From IMG/VR virus record IMGVR_UViG_3300036985_006824, positions 1-26,335 of that record: DNA of 26,335 bases; one strand, 5' to 3'. Shown in pieces: positions 15,135 through 23,803 of this stretch. The stretch comes from a virus. The notes below the pieces were generated by a model. It searched no databases, was not told the DNA's origin, and saw only the letters and a list, made by a program, of their open reading frames with translations. The position numbers were made by a program, and so were the translations under genes. Every line of letters begins with the position of its first letter. Within the stretch, counting starts at the first letter, position 1.

Positions 15135-15411
15135 TGTACGCGCTCTTCAAAAGAGCTGTGATCGTTGACTGTAGAGAAGCCGTGATTTCTCGACTAGCGT
15201 GTTCGGCAAAATCATCGATATCTTCAATCCTAACCGGACGCTCGATGTTTGTATTTGAGAGTTGCCTTGCTATGCTGTCTCTATTTGCCATCAACACACC
15301 GCCGATGATCTTGCTCGTTTCATCTCCTACAACTGACGTCATTTCATCAAGTTGAATCGCTTCTTTGATCAATGAACGAAGTTGTTTGCTGTTGAGCTTA
15401 ACTGATTTCAT
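15121..15411 (-). CDS. Small module protein 1 of a tandem pair (96 aa)
   Basis: ATG 15411 is preceded by AAGGA about 8 nt upstream. The N-terminus MKSVKLNSKQLRSLIKEAIQ is a clear copy of the module. The rest is helical with an acidic middle (RIEDIDDFAEHASREITASL) and a basic end (LLKSAYRKMM). It sits between the terminator of the second sheath gene and its neighbour 15070, so it probably begins a separate transcription unit. No family is recognised. Confidence 0.75.
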   Translation of the reverse strand: MKSVKLNSKQLRSLIKEAIQLDEMTSVVGDETSKIIGGVLMANRDSIARQLSNTNIERPVRIEDIDDFAEHASREITASLQSTITALLKSAYRKMM

Positions 15412-15435
15412 GCGTTTATCCTTATTTTAATCTTA

Positions 15436-15482
15436 CAAAAATGATCGCCTAATTTCACATTGAAGTTTATTAGGCGATCGTC
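15436..15482 (-). terminator. Terminator after sheath gene 2
   Basis: A perfect 11-bp stem GATCGCCTAAT (15443-15453) and ATTAGGCGATC (15469-15479) with a 15-nt loop is followed on the minus strand by TTTTT. It lies 35 nt past the stop at 15517. Confidence 0.8.
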
Positions 15483-15516
15483 AATTATACGTTAGCCATA
15501 CACAAGTTTAAACGAC

Positions 15517-18500
15517 TTACGGTGTACCGCTATTGCTTACAACGAAGTCAAGAGAAACAAACTCGATACTTCGTGTAGGTTGGATGAAGATTTTACCCCT
15601 AATCGTATTGTTATCAACGTCAGCTTGCGTCGTCGTTGAAGAATCAATGATGACCTTGAATTTCGTAACACCTGCTAGAGCCTGCACTCTTTGCAACCTA
15701 GGCGTAACTGCTGCAGAGAACCTGGAAAGAGTTGCCTCACGGTTCGGCTCGAAGATAATGGTTTGCGCGATGTCCCTGACCTGTCGCCTAATATCGATAA
15801 GCAAACGCCTAACGTTAACGCGATCAAGTGCTGAAGCCGCTGCTTGGATTGTCTTCTGACCCCAAACCACAACGCCACCTTTAGGATTTGTTCCGGATGT
15901 TGCAGTCCCAGGGAATGCAACAAGTGGATTGATGCTAACGTCATAAAGAGCATCCATGTTTGTCTTTGACAACTGGACCCTAGCTTCAAGTGTTGTTTGC
16001 AACGCACCGCGTGTCATTCCAGCCGGAGCGAACCAAGGATGGCCAACTGCATCGTTTAACGCCAAGGCACCAAGAACAACAACGGAAGGTGGAACGATAA
16101 CGTTCGTTTTCGTGTTTGGATCTGGCAATGCAACGTCTGGGAAGTATGCAGCAGCAAAGCTTGTATCTAATGCCCTATCACGGAAGTTGTTAACTGTTAA
16201 CGTGACCGAAGGAAGTTGGCTATCAGTTACAACGTTCTCGTCGTTGTTGTCTCTCTGTTCAATGTCCATTAAGAACAACGCATCAAAGCGTTCTTCAACT
16301 GCGTTGATCGCAGAATTGGTCACGATTGGGTGCCTGATACCAGGAATTGCCAATAGTTGAACATCTACGTTGACAACGTTCTTCATGATATCAAGCGCTT
16401 TGGTGTATGCCTTAACAGACGGACCATCTTGACGACCACGATTTGCGTCATTCATGTCTGCAACGACAGCATTATCATTAATCTCAGATTCATCCTTATC
16501 AAAGAGGTTGACACCGTCAAATCCGCCCTGCATAAAGAACGTGTACTTGAGGAATCGCCTATTGGCTTGGATGAAGTCGGACGCTGCGATGCGGCGGGTC
16601 TTTGCAGAATCATCCACGTTGATGTTTCCGTCGCGTACGTATGTTGCAGTATCCCATTTTGTTGAATCAGCTAGTCCAGTTGAACCAGTCATGATCTTGA
16701 GATTTTCAAGCGTGAATACATTCCTACAGAATTTATCAGAATCTAACTCACCGTTCTCTGCGGTTGCCGGCGTCCCAGCGTTATCACCAACAACGAAGTT
16801 CTGTTGAGTTTCTGAAAAATCTGGGTAGTATTTTGCAAAGCTAAGCAATGACTTATCCTGCAAAACGCTAGCATTTGGTGTCGTCAAACTTGTCACGTGT
16901 TCAAATCGCGTTCCCCAATAGAGCAACGGATTTACAGAAAGCTTAACGCCAGAACCTTGAGTAATGTTCTTTCGCAAAGGCAATGGCGCTTCGATAACTC
17001 TCTTTAGAACGTTAGAAGCACCAACAGATGACGTGATCTGTGATAATGACGATGAAACAACTGGGCTAGACAATGGCATTGTGCCAGACGTGATTAGATG
17101 TTGAATACCGCGAACGCCGAATGGCAATGCAGTAGCATCGACAGTTTCATTATCAACATCACCTGAAACCTCAACTCGAACTAAATTCGATCGATTTGGG
17201 TAGTTTCCATCGATGATTAACTTTTGTCCAGCCTCTGACTGATCAAAATTAAAGAATACGTGAGCATCGCCGATGACCTTTGCAATGTAACGATCTGAAT
17301 TTGGGTCAAGGTTCAAACCTCTCCACTGTTCAAGCGCGCGGATTGAGCTATCTTGATCATTCCAATCACGAATGATCAAGTCAAAGCTACCATAACGATT
17401 CGCTGGATCAGTTGAAGGTGAGATGTTTTCAATCGATAATTTGTAATTTGTGACAACATTAGCGCCGGCGTCAAGTGCATGCAATCTAAACAAATTCGTT
17501 GCAACACCACCGAAGCGCTGTGATATGACCCATGGTGAAAAACCATGTGCGTACCTATCAGTCCAAGCTTCGTAATTTGGAATAACTGAATTTCCAACGT
17601 TGCGAGCTAATGCTCCACTCGTTAAGAACGCAGCTGATTCAGCTCCTACGCGAGGTGCAGTTGAAGCGCCAGAACCTGATAGAATCGAAACTAATCCAGA
17701 ACCTGTCACTGTTGCTGTTGACGGGTGAATATCCCAATGTGAGTACAGGTAATGACCTGCCTGTTGGACTTTCAAAGGATCCTTATTCAAAACGTTCGCA
17801 AAATAATTTGGAGACGTCATGTCAAACGAAGCAGTAATCACGTTTGGATAAAGTGGATCAGTTCCTTGATGACCATTAAGCAAAAGAACGAAGTCTTGCT
17901 TGGCGACTAAACCATCCATTAACACGACTGCCCCAATTGCCTGTCCTTGTGAACTCTGTTCAGTTGCCAAAAGGTTACTAACTGGTGCCGACGACGAAGT
18001 AACCGATGAAGACAGGCGGAGAATGACACCCGAAGGGGCCATCATAATTCCGCGAATGATTGGAACAGCAGTATTAACACCAGGCGTGATACTTCCCTGA
18101 CCTTGTAATCCAGCCTCGGAAAACACTGTCGAGCCGGCTGACTCTGACATGAAGGCCCCGAGGAAGAACGTTCGTCCTGCAACGCTATTACTTCCTGATA
18201 CAGCGTATGGATTTCCAAACAAAGTACCATCGCCAGATCGAGGTTGGTTTTCGCCAACTGTAAATCCAGCACTCGTTACAGATCCATCCTCTGCACGGCG
18301 CTTACCATCACCAACTCCAAGTACACGAAGGTACGTTACTGCGCCGGCGTTTCGAAGCCACTCAGTGACTGCTAAAGGCCCAAACTTCTTTCCGTCAGTA
18401 AGACCAAACTTAGCGTAAAAGTCGCTAAGTAAACCAACAGTCACTGGGACGAATGCCGGCCCTTGTTTTGCGGTGCCAATAACACCTGCTGGGATCCCAA

Positions 18501-18579
18501 CGGGTTCCTGTGCGACCGGACCAGAAAGGTCAATTTCCTTTGCTGAAACCCCTGCGCTTCCGAATTTTAGCTGTGCCAA
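15517..18579 (-). CDS. Tail sheath protein, T4 gp18-like, paralogue 2 (TTG start)
   Basis: The 1020-residue protein has the hallmarks of contractile tail sheaths. N-terminal VSAKEIDLSGP and IPAGVIGTAKQGPAFVPVTV are followed by a large insertion region and GGFDGVNLFDKDE (about 685). The conserved C-terminal domain contains HPWFAPAGMTRGALQT, NPLVAFPG, VVWGQKTIQAAASALDRVNV and RRLLIDIRRQV, and ends in beta strands used for subunit interlocking (RSIEFVSLDFVVSNSGTP). The start is TTG 18579, set by AGGAGAA 6 nt upstream. It is a diverged copy of the gene just upstream (21717) and far longer than T4 gp18 (659 residues), so it probably carries extra surface domains. It is bounded by terminators on both sides, consistent with independent high expression. 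Confidence 0.9.
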   Translation of the reverse strand: MAQLKFGSAGVSAKEIDLSGPVAQEPVGIPAGVIGTAKQGPAFVPVTVGLLSDFYAKFGLTDGKKFGPLAVTEWLRNAGAVTYLRVLGVGDGKRRAEDGSVTSAGFTVGENQPRSGDGTLFGNPYAVSGSNSVAGRTFFLGAFMSESAGSTVFSEAGLQGQGSITPGVNTAVPIIRGIMMAPSGVILRLSSSVTSSSAPVSNLLATEQSSQGQAIGAVVLMDGLVAKQDFVLLLNGHQGTDPLYPNVITASFDMTSPNYFANVLNKDPLKVQQAGHYLYSHWDIHPSTATVTGSGLVSILSGSGASTAPRVGAESAAFLTSGALARNVGNSVIPNYEAWTDRYAHGFSPWVISQRFGGVATNLFRLHALDAGANVVTNYKLSIENISPSTDPANRYGSFDLIIRDWNDQDSSIRALEQWRGLNLDPNSDRYIAKVIGDAHVFFNFDQSEAGQKLIIDGNYPNRSNLVRVEVSGDVDNETVDATALPFGVRGIQHLITSGTMPLSSPVVSSSLSQITSSVGASNVLKRVIEAPLPLRKNITQGSGVKLSVNPLLYWGTRFEHVTSLTTPNASVLQDKSLLSFAKYYPDFSETQQNFVVGDNAGTPATAENGELDSDKFCRNVFTLENLKIMTGSTGLADSTKWDTATYVRDGNINVDDSAKTRRIAASDFIQANRRFLKYTFFMQGGFDGVNLFDKDESEINDNAVVADMNDANRGRQDGPSVKAYTKALDIMKNVVNVDVQLLAIPGIRHPIVTNSAINAVEERFDALFLMDIEQRDNNDENVVTDSQLPSVTLTVNNFRDRALDTSFAAAYFPDVALPDPNTKTNVIVPPSVVVLGALALNDAVGHPWFAPAGMTRGALQTTLEARVQLSKTNMDALYDVSINPLVAFPGTATSGTNPKGGVVVWGQKTIQAAASALDRVNVRRLLIDIRRQVRDIAQTIIFEPNREATLSRFSAAVTPRLQRVQALAGVTKFKVIIDSSTTTQADVDNNTIRGKIFIQPTRSIEFVSLDFVVSNSGTP

Positions 18580-18594
18580 CGTAGTTCTCCTGCG

Positions 18595-18606
18595 ATAGGT
18601 ATTGTG
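18595..18606 (-). promoter_or_regulatory. Conserved upstream element before sheath gene 2
   Basis: CACAATACCTAT on the minus strand sits about 16 nt before the TTG start. It matches GACAATACCTAA before the neck operon (25033-25044) and, more weakly, TGTATACCTAC before the tube gene (13194-13203). It is partly similar to the T4 late promoter TATAAATA, but its position very close to the ribosome binding site makes the exact role unclear. Confidence 0.35.
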
Positions 18607-18646
18607 ACGCTAACGTACTCTTGGGCCAAATCACCCCAAGTTACGA

Positions 18647-18689
18647 GTAAACAAAGGCGATGTGACAATTTTATATCACATCGCCTTTT
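18647..18689 (-). terminator. Terminator after sheath gene 1
   Basis: A perfect 13-bp stem, AAAGGCGATGTGA (18653-18665) with TCACATCGCCTTT (18676-18688) and a 10-nt AT loop, is followed on the minus strand by GTTTAC. It lies 20 nt past the stop of the first sheath gene. The symmetrical T-rich flank might also stop plus-strand transcripts. Confidence 0.8.
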
Positions 18690-18708
18690 CGTTTGATTCA
18701 TGATTTTA

Positions 18709-21700
18709 TCAGACGAATTCTACGCCTGATGCTGTGATTATGAAATCAAGCGCAATGAATTCGATTGTCTTTGTTGGAACAATGACGATACGACCGTTAA
18801 GCTTGTTCAAATCAATATCTTCTTGTGTATTGTTCGTTTCGTTACATACAACCTCAAACCGCTCAATACCTGACTGGGCTTGAATCAAACCCAATTGTTG
18901 CACACTATCGGAAACGAACTTATTGCGAACGGCAAGTGTATTGTTTTCAAAGACCATTAGGTTTGCGATTCCAATGATGATCCTTTTAACCTCTAACAAT
19001 AGCCTTCTAACGTTAACACGATCCAATGATGATTTTGCGATTTGAAGCGTCTTCTGCCCATAGATCACATAACCTAATTTAGGAAATGTTGCGATTGGGT
19101 TAATTCTTGAATCATAAAGACGGTCGCGATCAGTTACGTTTAGACGAACTTCAACGTTTGTCACGAAATCAAGTGCAGCTCTATTGAATCCTGCCGGAGC
19201 AAACCAAGGATATGATACTCGGTCGTTATAGGCTAATGCACCCATTGCTGCGACTGAACTTGGAACCTTAAGTCGACGCTTGTTTGAAAGATCATCAATG
19301 AATACGTTTGGAAAGTAACAACCAGTGAAGTTGTTATCAACCGCCCGAGCGTCCAAAGCTGATGCAGATTTATCAACGTCTGGTCGAGTGACCGAATCAT
19401 CATACAACCGCGTTGCTTCATCATCGTAAGAAGCAATGTCCATGACATAAAATGCTAGACCATAATCACGAACATTTTTCATTGTATAGTCAGTAATGAA
19501 CGATTCCCTAATGCCTGGGATGTTCAAAATGTTAATGTTAACAACCATTGGATCTGTCATGATGTCGACCGCGGTCAAATATGACAAAACTGTTGAGTTA
19601 CTCTGACCAGTACCATTTGGATTTACCAACATTCCCGGAGCAACATAACTCAATTCAGCGCCACCGCCGGCATCGAACGACGTTGATCGATCATTCAACC
19701 TTCTGGCATTGTTGTCAAGAAAGTTAACGCCGTCATAACCACCGAACATCATGTTCGTGAATTTCGTGAAAGACGAAAACTTATTGAAGTTTGCAGCAGT
19801 ATCCTGTGCCAACATTGTAGCTAGTGTGATTCGCTTTCCGATCGAAGTGTTGACTGTGTAGTCTGACAAATCTAACGTTGCATTTCTGATGTATGCAGCT
19901 TCACGCATATGATCATTGATCGTACCGGTGAGGTGCGTGATGCTTGTGTTCGAAAATGCAACCTTTGCCAAAGTGAACTTATTGTTATTGAAAGTATCAG
20001 CGCCAGAACCGGTAACAAGAACATCAAGTTTCTTGATACCCATGAACTTTGTATACGATTCTAAGAGCTTGTTCTTTTCTGAGGAAAGATTTGCGTTAAG
20101 TGGAGTTGTATTTCTCTCAAACTTCACACCCCAGTGAAGCTGAGTGTTCGCTAATTCAGTCGGACCTGGTGCTCCATCAAACGCTGGTGCTGCCGGAATT
20201 TCGCCTTTGGTCACCTTGAATCTAAATGGAACTGGCGGGAGAATCGAACCTGACACTGCAGACCCAGAGCTAATGCCTAAAACACCAACAAGACGTGGTG
20301 TAGTTGAACCAGTGTCAGTGAAAGAATTGTTCGTCTTAAGAACTTCAATACCTCGGAAACCGAATGGCAGAGATTTTGCCGGGACCAAAGCACGTTCAAC
20401 AGCATCAGACATAGTCACGCGAACTAGCTTTGAATTGTTCGCATATTTTCCAGTTGCAATAACTCGTCGTTCAGTCGTCAACGATGAATCAAAGTTGTAA
20501 TAAACTTTTCGATCGCCGATTAACTTTGCAACGTAATTTCCTGCTAATGGATTCAAAGAACAATTTGGAAACGATTCTAAGACTAATGGATTTTGATCAG
20601 TATCATTCCAATCCCTGATATGAACAGTGAATGTTCCATGTGGTTTTGAATCGTCTAATGACGCTTTAATGTTTGTGATAGAGATCTTGTAAAGTTTGTT
20701 TGCAAACTCACCATCATCTAAAGCTTCGAGTGAGAACAAGTCATATTCCGTCGCACCGAATGGTTGCGAGATGAACATCGTAGTCTTTGGGGTTTGATAA
20801 CGTGTATCAAACGCACCAAAAGCCTGACGCATGATCAACGTTGAATCACCTGAAGTGTTGCTAGTAGCCGTTGAACCTGAAAGAATTGCAACAACAGTAG
20901 GTGTTGCAATCTCATCGTCTACTGCAAAGTCACCATAAAGAACATGTTGTTCCTGTACGAAACGATCCGGATCAGTGTTCAACACCTTAGCGAAATAGTC
21001 AGCATCTGTTGGATTTAGAGACGCCGTGAAAACACGAACACCAGGATTTCCATCAGTGTTAACGAATCCATTACCTAATGTTGAAGAGATAACAAGTTTA
21101 AACTTTCCATTCACCAACGTTGCAAGGTCATCTGGACCGGTCGCTGTAAAAGCTCCAACTGCTGATTCATTTCCATCAAGAACCATCATTCGCGAACCTG
21201 ATGCCATGAACACCATGCCACGAACGAGGTTAGCAAACCCGCCTGAGAAGCTATTGTTGTCTGTAAACATCGGATTACCAGATGCTTCAGCAGTTTGCAA
21301 CATGTGTCGAGCTGTGATGAATTGAACGGCGCCGTTATGACGACCACGATTATCGTGGCTAGCAACTGTTCCATCTAATCTAAATCCGGCGTTCTTTACG
21401 CGGCCGGTTTGAACTGTCGTTGCAATTTCTGCATCTGTGCTATTTGCACCCGCGCCAAGAACGCGAATGAATGTTAGTGCGGCTTTGTGTTTAAGAAATT
21501 CATTGACAGCGTATGGACCAAATCGTTTTGGATCTAGATCACCAAACGTTGCCTTAAATTCATCAAAATTAGCAATCGTGACTGGCACGAAAGCTGGACC
21601 TTTATTCGCTGTGCTGATAACGCCAGCGGGCGTTCCAACAGGACCCCTAGTCTGAGGTGCAGATAAATCGATCTCTCGTTCAAAAAAATTCGGTGACCTA

Positions 21701-21717
21701 AATGTCTGTTCCGGCAT
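18709..21717 (-). CDS. Tail sheath protein, T4 gp18-like, paralogue 1
   Basis: I use ATG 21717 (MPEQTFRSPNFFEREIDLSA), which follows TTAGGAG by 7 nt; an upstream TTG in the same frame lacks such a site. The 1002-residue product shares order and motifs with paralogue 2: TPAGVISTANKGPAFVPVTI near the N-terminus, GGYDGVNFLDNNARRLND in the middle, and YPWFAPAGFNRAALDF, NPIATFPK, VIYGQKTLQIAKSSLDRVNV, RRLLLEVKRII and KTIEFIALDFIITASGVEFV at the C-terminus. Sheath subunits surround the tube and contract on infection. The middle thirds of the two proteins differ strongly. It is the first gene after the neck genes, as gene 18 comes after the neck and terminase genes in T4. Confidence 0.9.
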   Translation of the reverse strand: MPEQTFRSPNFFEREIDLSAPQTRGPVGTPAGVISTANKGPAFVPVTIANFDEFKATFGDLDPKRFGPYAVNEFLKHKAALTFIRVLGAGANSTDAEIATTVQTGRVKNAGFRLDGTVASHDNRGRHNGAVQFITARHMLQTAEASGNPMFTDNNSFSGGFANLVRGMVFMASGSRMMVLDGNESAVGAFTATGPDDLATLVNGKFKLVISSTLGNGFVNTDGNPGVRVFTASLNPTDADYFAKVLNTDPDRFVQEQHVLYGDFAVDDEIATPTVVAILSGSTATSNTSGDSTLIMRQAFGAFDTRYQTPKTTMFISQPFGATEYDLFSLEALDDGEFANKLYKISITNIKASLDDSKPHGTFTVHIRDWNDTDQNPLVLESFPNCSLNPLAGNYVAKLIGDRKVYYNFDSSLTTERRVIATGKYANNSKLVRVTMSDAVERALVPAKSLPFGFRGIEVLKTNNSFTDTGSTTPRLVGVLGISSGSAVSGSILPPVPFRFKVTKGEIPAAPAFDGAPGPTELANTQLHWGVKFERNTTPLNANLSSEKNKLLESYTKFMGIKKLDVLVTGSGADTFNNNKFTLAKVAFSNTSITHLTGTINDHMREAAYIRNATLDLSDYTVNTSIGKRITLATMLAQDTAANFNKFSSFTKFTNMMFGGYDGVNFLDNNARRLNDRSTSFDAGGGAELSYVAPGMLVNPNGTGQSNSTVLSYLTAVDIMTDPMVVNINILNIPGIRESFITDYTMKNVRDYGLAFYVMDIASYDDEATRLYDDSVTRPDVDKSASALDARAVDNNFTGCYFPNVFIDDLSNKRRLKVPSSVAAMGALAYNDRVSYPWFAPAGFNRAALDFVTNVEVRLNVTDRDRLYDSRINPIATFPKLGYVIYGQKTLQIAKSSLDRVNVRRLLLEVKRIIIGIANLMVFENNTLAVRNKFVSDSVQQLGLIQAQSGIERFEVVCNETNNTQEDIDLNKLNGRIVIVPTKTIEFIALDFIITASGVEFV

Positions 21718-21811
21718 TACCGTGCTCCTAAGCGCATATTGCGTTAGCAATAACTATCCGGCGCGTAGATGAAAACTCGAGCGATCAGCGGCAAGTAAGT
21801 ATCGTGTTAGA

Positions 21812-23113
21812 TCATTCGTCGATGATAATGGTCAAACCACTGAGATCTGTACCGGCAGCAAACACTGTTTCACCCGAGTGTCGGTTTGTTGCGACAACTC
21901 TAGCTAAACGTGTCTGCTGTTGACCGTCATTACCAACACCAATAAATTTTTTGAATCGTCCTGGTTTTCGTCCACGAGGTAATGCTAGTAGCGCAGGGTC
22001 ATGTTCTGAATCTATGCCTGAATACAATTGCGTGCCTCCAACGTTTCTCTGATCACGCCTTCTAGATTTGCCATCTGCTAAAGGTAATGTTGGATCATCA
22101 GCACCAAGAAACGGATCATTAATTCCACGTTCATCTAACATTTCTGAATCATCACCAAGGCTAACATCAAACGAAACAGATGGAGAAGACACATAACGTT
22201 TAATTGGTAACGGCGCGCCCGGAATAGATGATGCCATGATGTATGCCGGCACTTTCACAGTGAACCTATATTTGATCATGCGCTCTTCAGACGACATGTC
22301 ATCAGCATTATTTTCAGCACTAAATGTATTGTTATCGACAGTCGCGACGAACCAATAACCCTTTGGCGTTTCAATTCGCCACGCGTTCCCCTGTGGTAAA
22401 AACGATGCCATTGCCAGTTCAATCATCTGTGACATTTGAACAGTATACTGTGCCCAAAATGTTACATCATACATCGCAGTGTAAAATTGTGGTGCAGGAA
22501 TAACTAGCGTTTCGTATATGTTATTTTTTCGATTTGAGGCTAGTAATCCACCATCTATAACCGTCGGATCATTCGCTAACTGCCCAATCAAACGATCAGT
22601 CACGAGATTGTTGTTCTCATTAGCTGTAGTTGGTGACACGGCAAGATTGGTCTGATCACCTAATAACAAACGATTGATTAACCTCTGATATGATCGATCT
22701 GAATTGTTTAAACGGCGCTGGATAGTGATCTCGCCAGTTTGCTGATTAATACCACGACCGGTTATGTCATCATTAGCTGATTGTTGAATCGTCGTTCGAA
22801 CTACAGTTATAAGCGGAAGAATAAGCAGTCCATTTTTATCCCTAAGACCTTTTTTTCGCTTAGCTAATGCCCACTTTTCGCCGGCGGCGAAGATAACTGG
22901 AACAATTCTTATTTCTTTACGATTAGAATCAGACGTACTAACTTGAAATCGTATTTGTTTATCAAACAAATTAAACAGTGCAATATCTGCATCTTCAATG
23001 CCAACTGATGGAATTGTTAAGCCGAGAGTGTCAACATCACCATCATATCCTGTCGATAGACCTGATATGCCAAAACGCTGTGAACTTCGGTCGTTAAATC
23101 GTGTTGCCATCAT
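21812..23113 (-). CDS. Tail completion/sheath-stabiliser-like protein (T4 gp15-like)
   Basis: ATG 23113 overlaps the preceding stop (ATGA), so translation is coupled. The 433-residue protein has a gp15-type core: ALFNLFDKQIRF (about 45-56), an IVPVIFAAGEKWALAKRKKG segment, LPLITVVRTTI, and the later APQFYTAMYDVTFWAQYTVQ..IELAM followed by a beta-rich domain with YRFTVKVPAYIM. The last 100 residues are low-complexity and charged, longer than expected for the family. T4 gp15 caps the tail and joins it to the neck. The order gp13-gp14-gp15-sheath supports the call more than any single motif. Confidence 0.65.
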   Translation of the reverse strand: MMATRFNDRSSQRFGISGLSTGYDGDVDTLGLTIPSVGIEDADIALFNLFDKQIRFQVSTSDSNRKEIRIVPVIFAAGEKWALAKRKKGLRDKNGLLILPLITVVRTTIQQSANDDITGRGINQQTGEITIQRRLNNSDRSYQRLINRLLLGDQTNLAVSPTTANENNNLVTDRLIGQLANDPTVIDGGLLASNRKNNIYETLVIPAPQFYTAMYDVTFWAQYTVQMSQMIELAMASFLPQGNAWRIETPKGYWFVATVDNNTFSAENNADDMSSEERMIKYRFTVKVPAYIMASSIPGAPLPIKRYVSSPSVSFDVSLGDDSEMLDERGINDPFLGADDPTLPLADGKSRRRDQRNVGGTQLYSGIDSEHDPALLALPRGRKPGRFKKFIGVGNDGQQQTRLARVVATNRHSGETVFAAGTDLSGLTIIIDE

Positions 23114-23787
23114 TCATCCGAGTAAAAACTAGACGCGTGATGACTGTTATCATCAACAGCACCAAGTTCAGAAATTTCTTTTGGACCGGTTAAAGGTCTC
23201 TCTAGAACGTTTGCCTTCACAAGATCTCTAACATCGCCAGTTAAACCTTCGTTATTTTCTGATTCACCCCTTTGTTGATTGAACGTTTTTTGTACTGCGC
23301 CCTCATCTGTAAATGAGATATCAGTAGGTCCTAAGATCGCTGTTTTAAACTGACCTTCACGTGCCTTTGTTCCAGTGATCTTGATTCCGTCTTTATGTTC
23401 CGGTAACCCATAGATGTTTCGCAAAAGAGCTTCTTCAGTCACTTCATAAAACACGCTGCTAAATGAAAAGAAATCACCGATACTAAGTTTGATTCCTTTT
23501 TCTACAAGATCTCGATATTGAACAAACACCTCAATTTTGAGTCTTTCATCGACACCAAAAGCGCTAATTTTTGTATCTTCTTGAATATTCGCATCGACTA
23601 GCGCATCTATGATGATTGGATTATCGAACACCTTTTCCATTGATTCATCATAAATCCCATGCGTTTGCGTTTTGATCTCAGAAATCGGATAATAATAGAT
23701 CTTTTGACCAACGACATCCTTTATTAGTTCTTTGGTAATGTCACTAAAGAAGTTCAATTCACGTGGTGTAATAAAAAGTCTAGACAT
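23110..23787 (-). CDS. Neck protein, T4 gp14-like
   Basis: The 225-residue protein opens MSRLFITPRELNFFSDITKE and continues with a beta-rich domain containing VVGQKIYYYPIS, LKIEVFVQYRD and SIGDFFSFSSVFYEVTE, as in gp14-type neck proteins, which bind to the portal-proximal connector and receive the tail. The C-terminal 60 residues are charged and probably disordered (NQQRGESENNEGLTGD). It starts 16 nt after the gp13-like gene and its stop overlaps the next start. The start ATG has only a weak upstream site (GAAAGAA). Confidence 0.65.
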   Translation of the reverse strand: MSRLFITPRELNFFSDITKELIKDVVGQKIYYYPISEIKTQTHGIYDESMEKVFDNPIIIDALVDANIQEDTKISAFGVDERLKIEVFVQYRDLVEKGIKLSIGDFFSFSSVFYEVTEEALLRNIYGLPEHKDGIKITGTKAREGQFKTAILGPTDISFTDEGAVQKTFNQQRGESENNEGLTGDVRDLVKANVLERPLTGPKEISELGAVDDNSHHASSFYSDE

Positions 23788-23803
23788 GTAATTCTTTCAA
23801 TAA

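Noticed and set aside
15956-16807. Overlapping plus-strand frames (134, 102 and 117 codons)
   Set aside because: They are antisense to a confidently identified sheath gene.
21718-21750. TTG start 11 codons upstream in sheath gene 1
   Set aside because: The ribosome binding site TTAGGAG fits ATG 21717 and lies inside the extended version.
21740-21755. Small hairpin ATTGC-TAAC-GCAAT between the gp15-like and first sheath genes
   Set aside because: The stem is only 5 bp and no T run follows, so it is not called a terminator.
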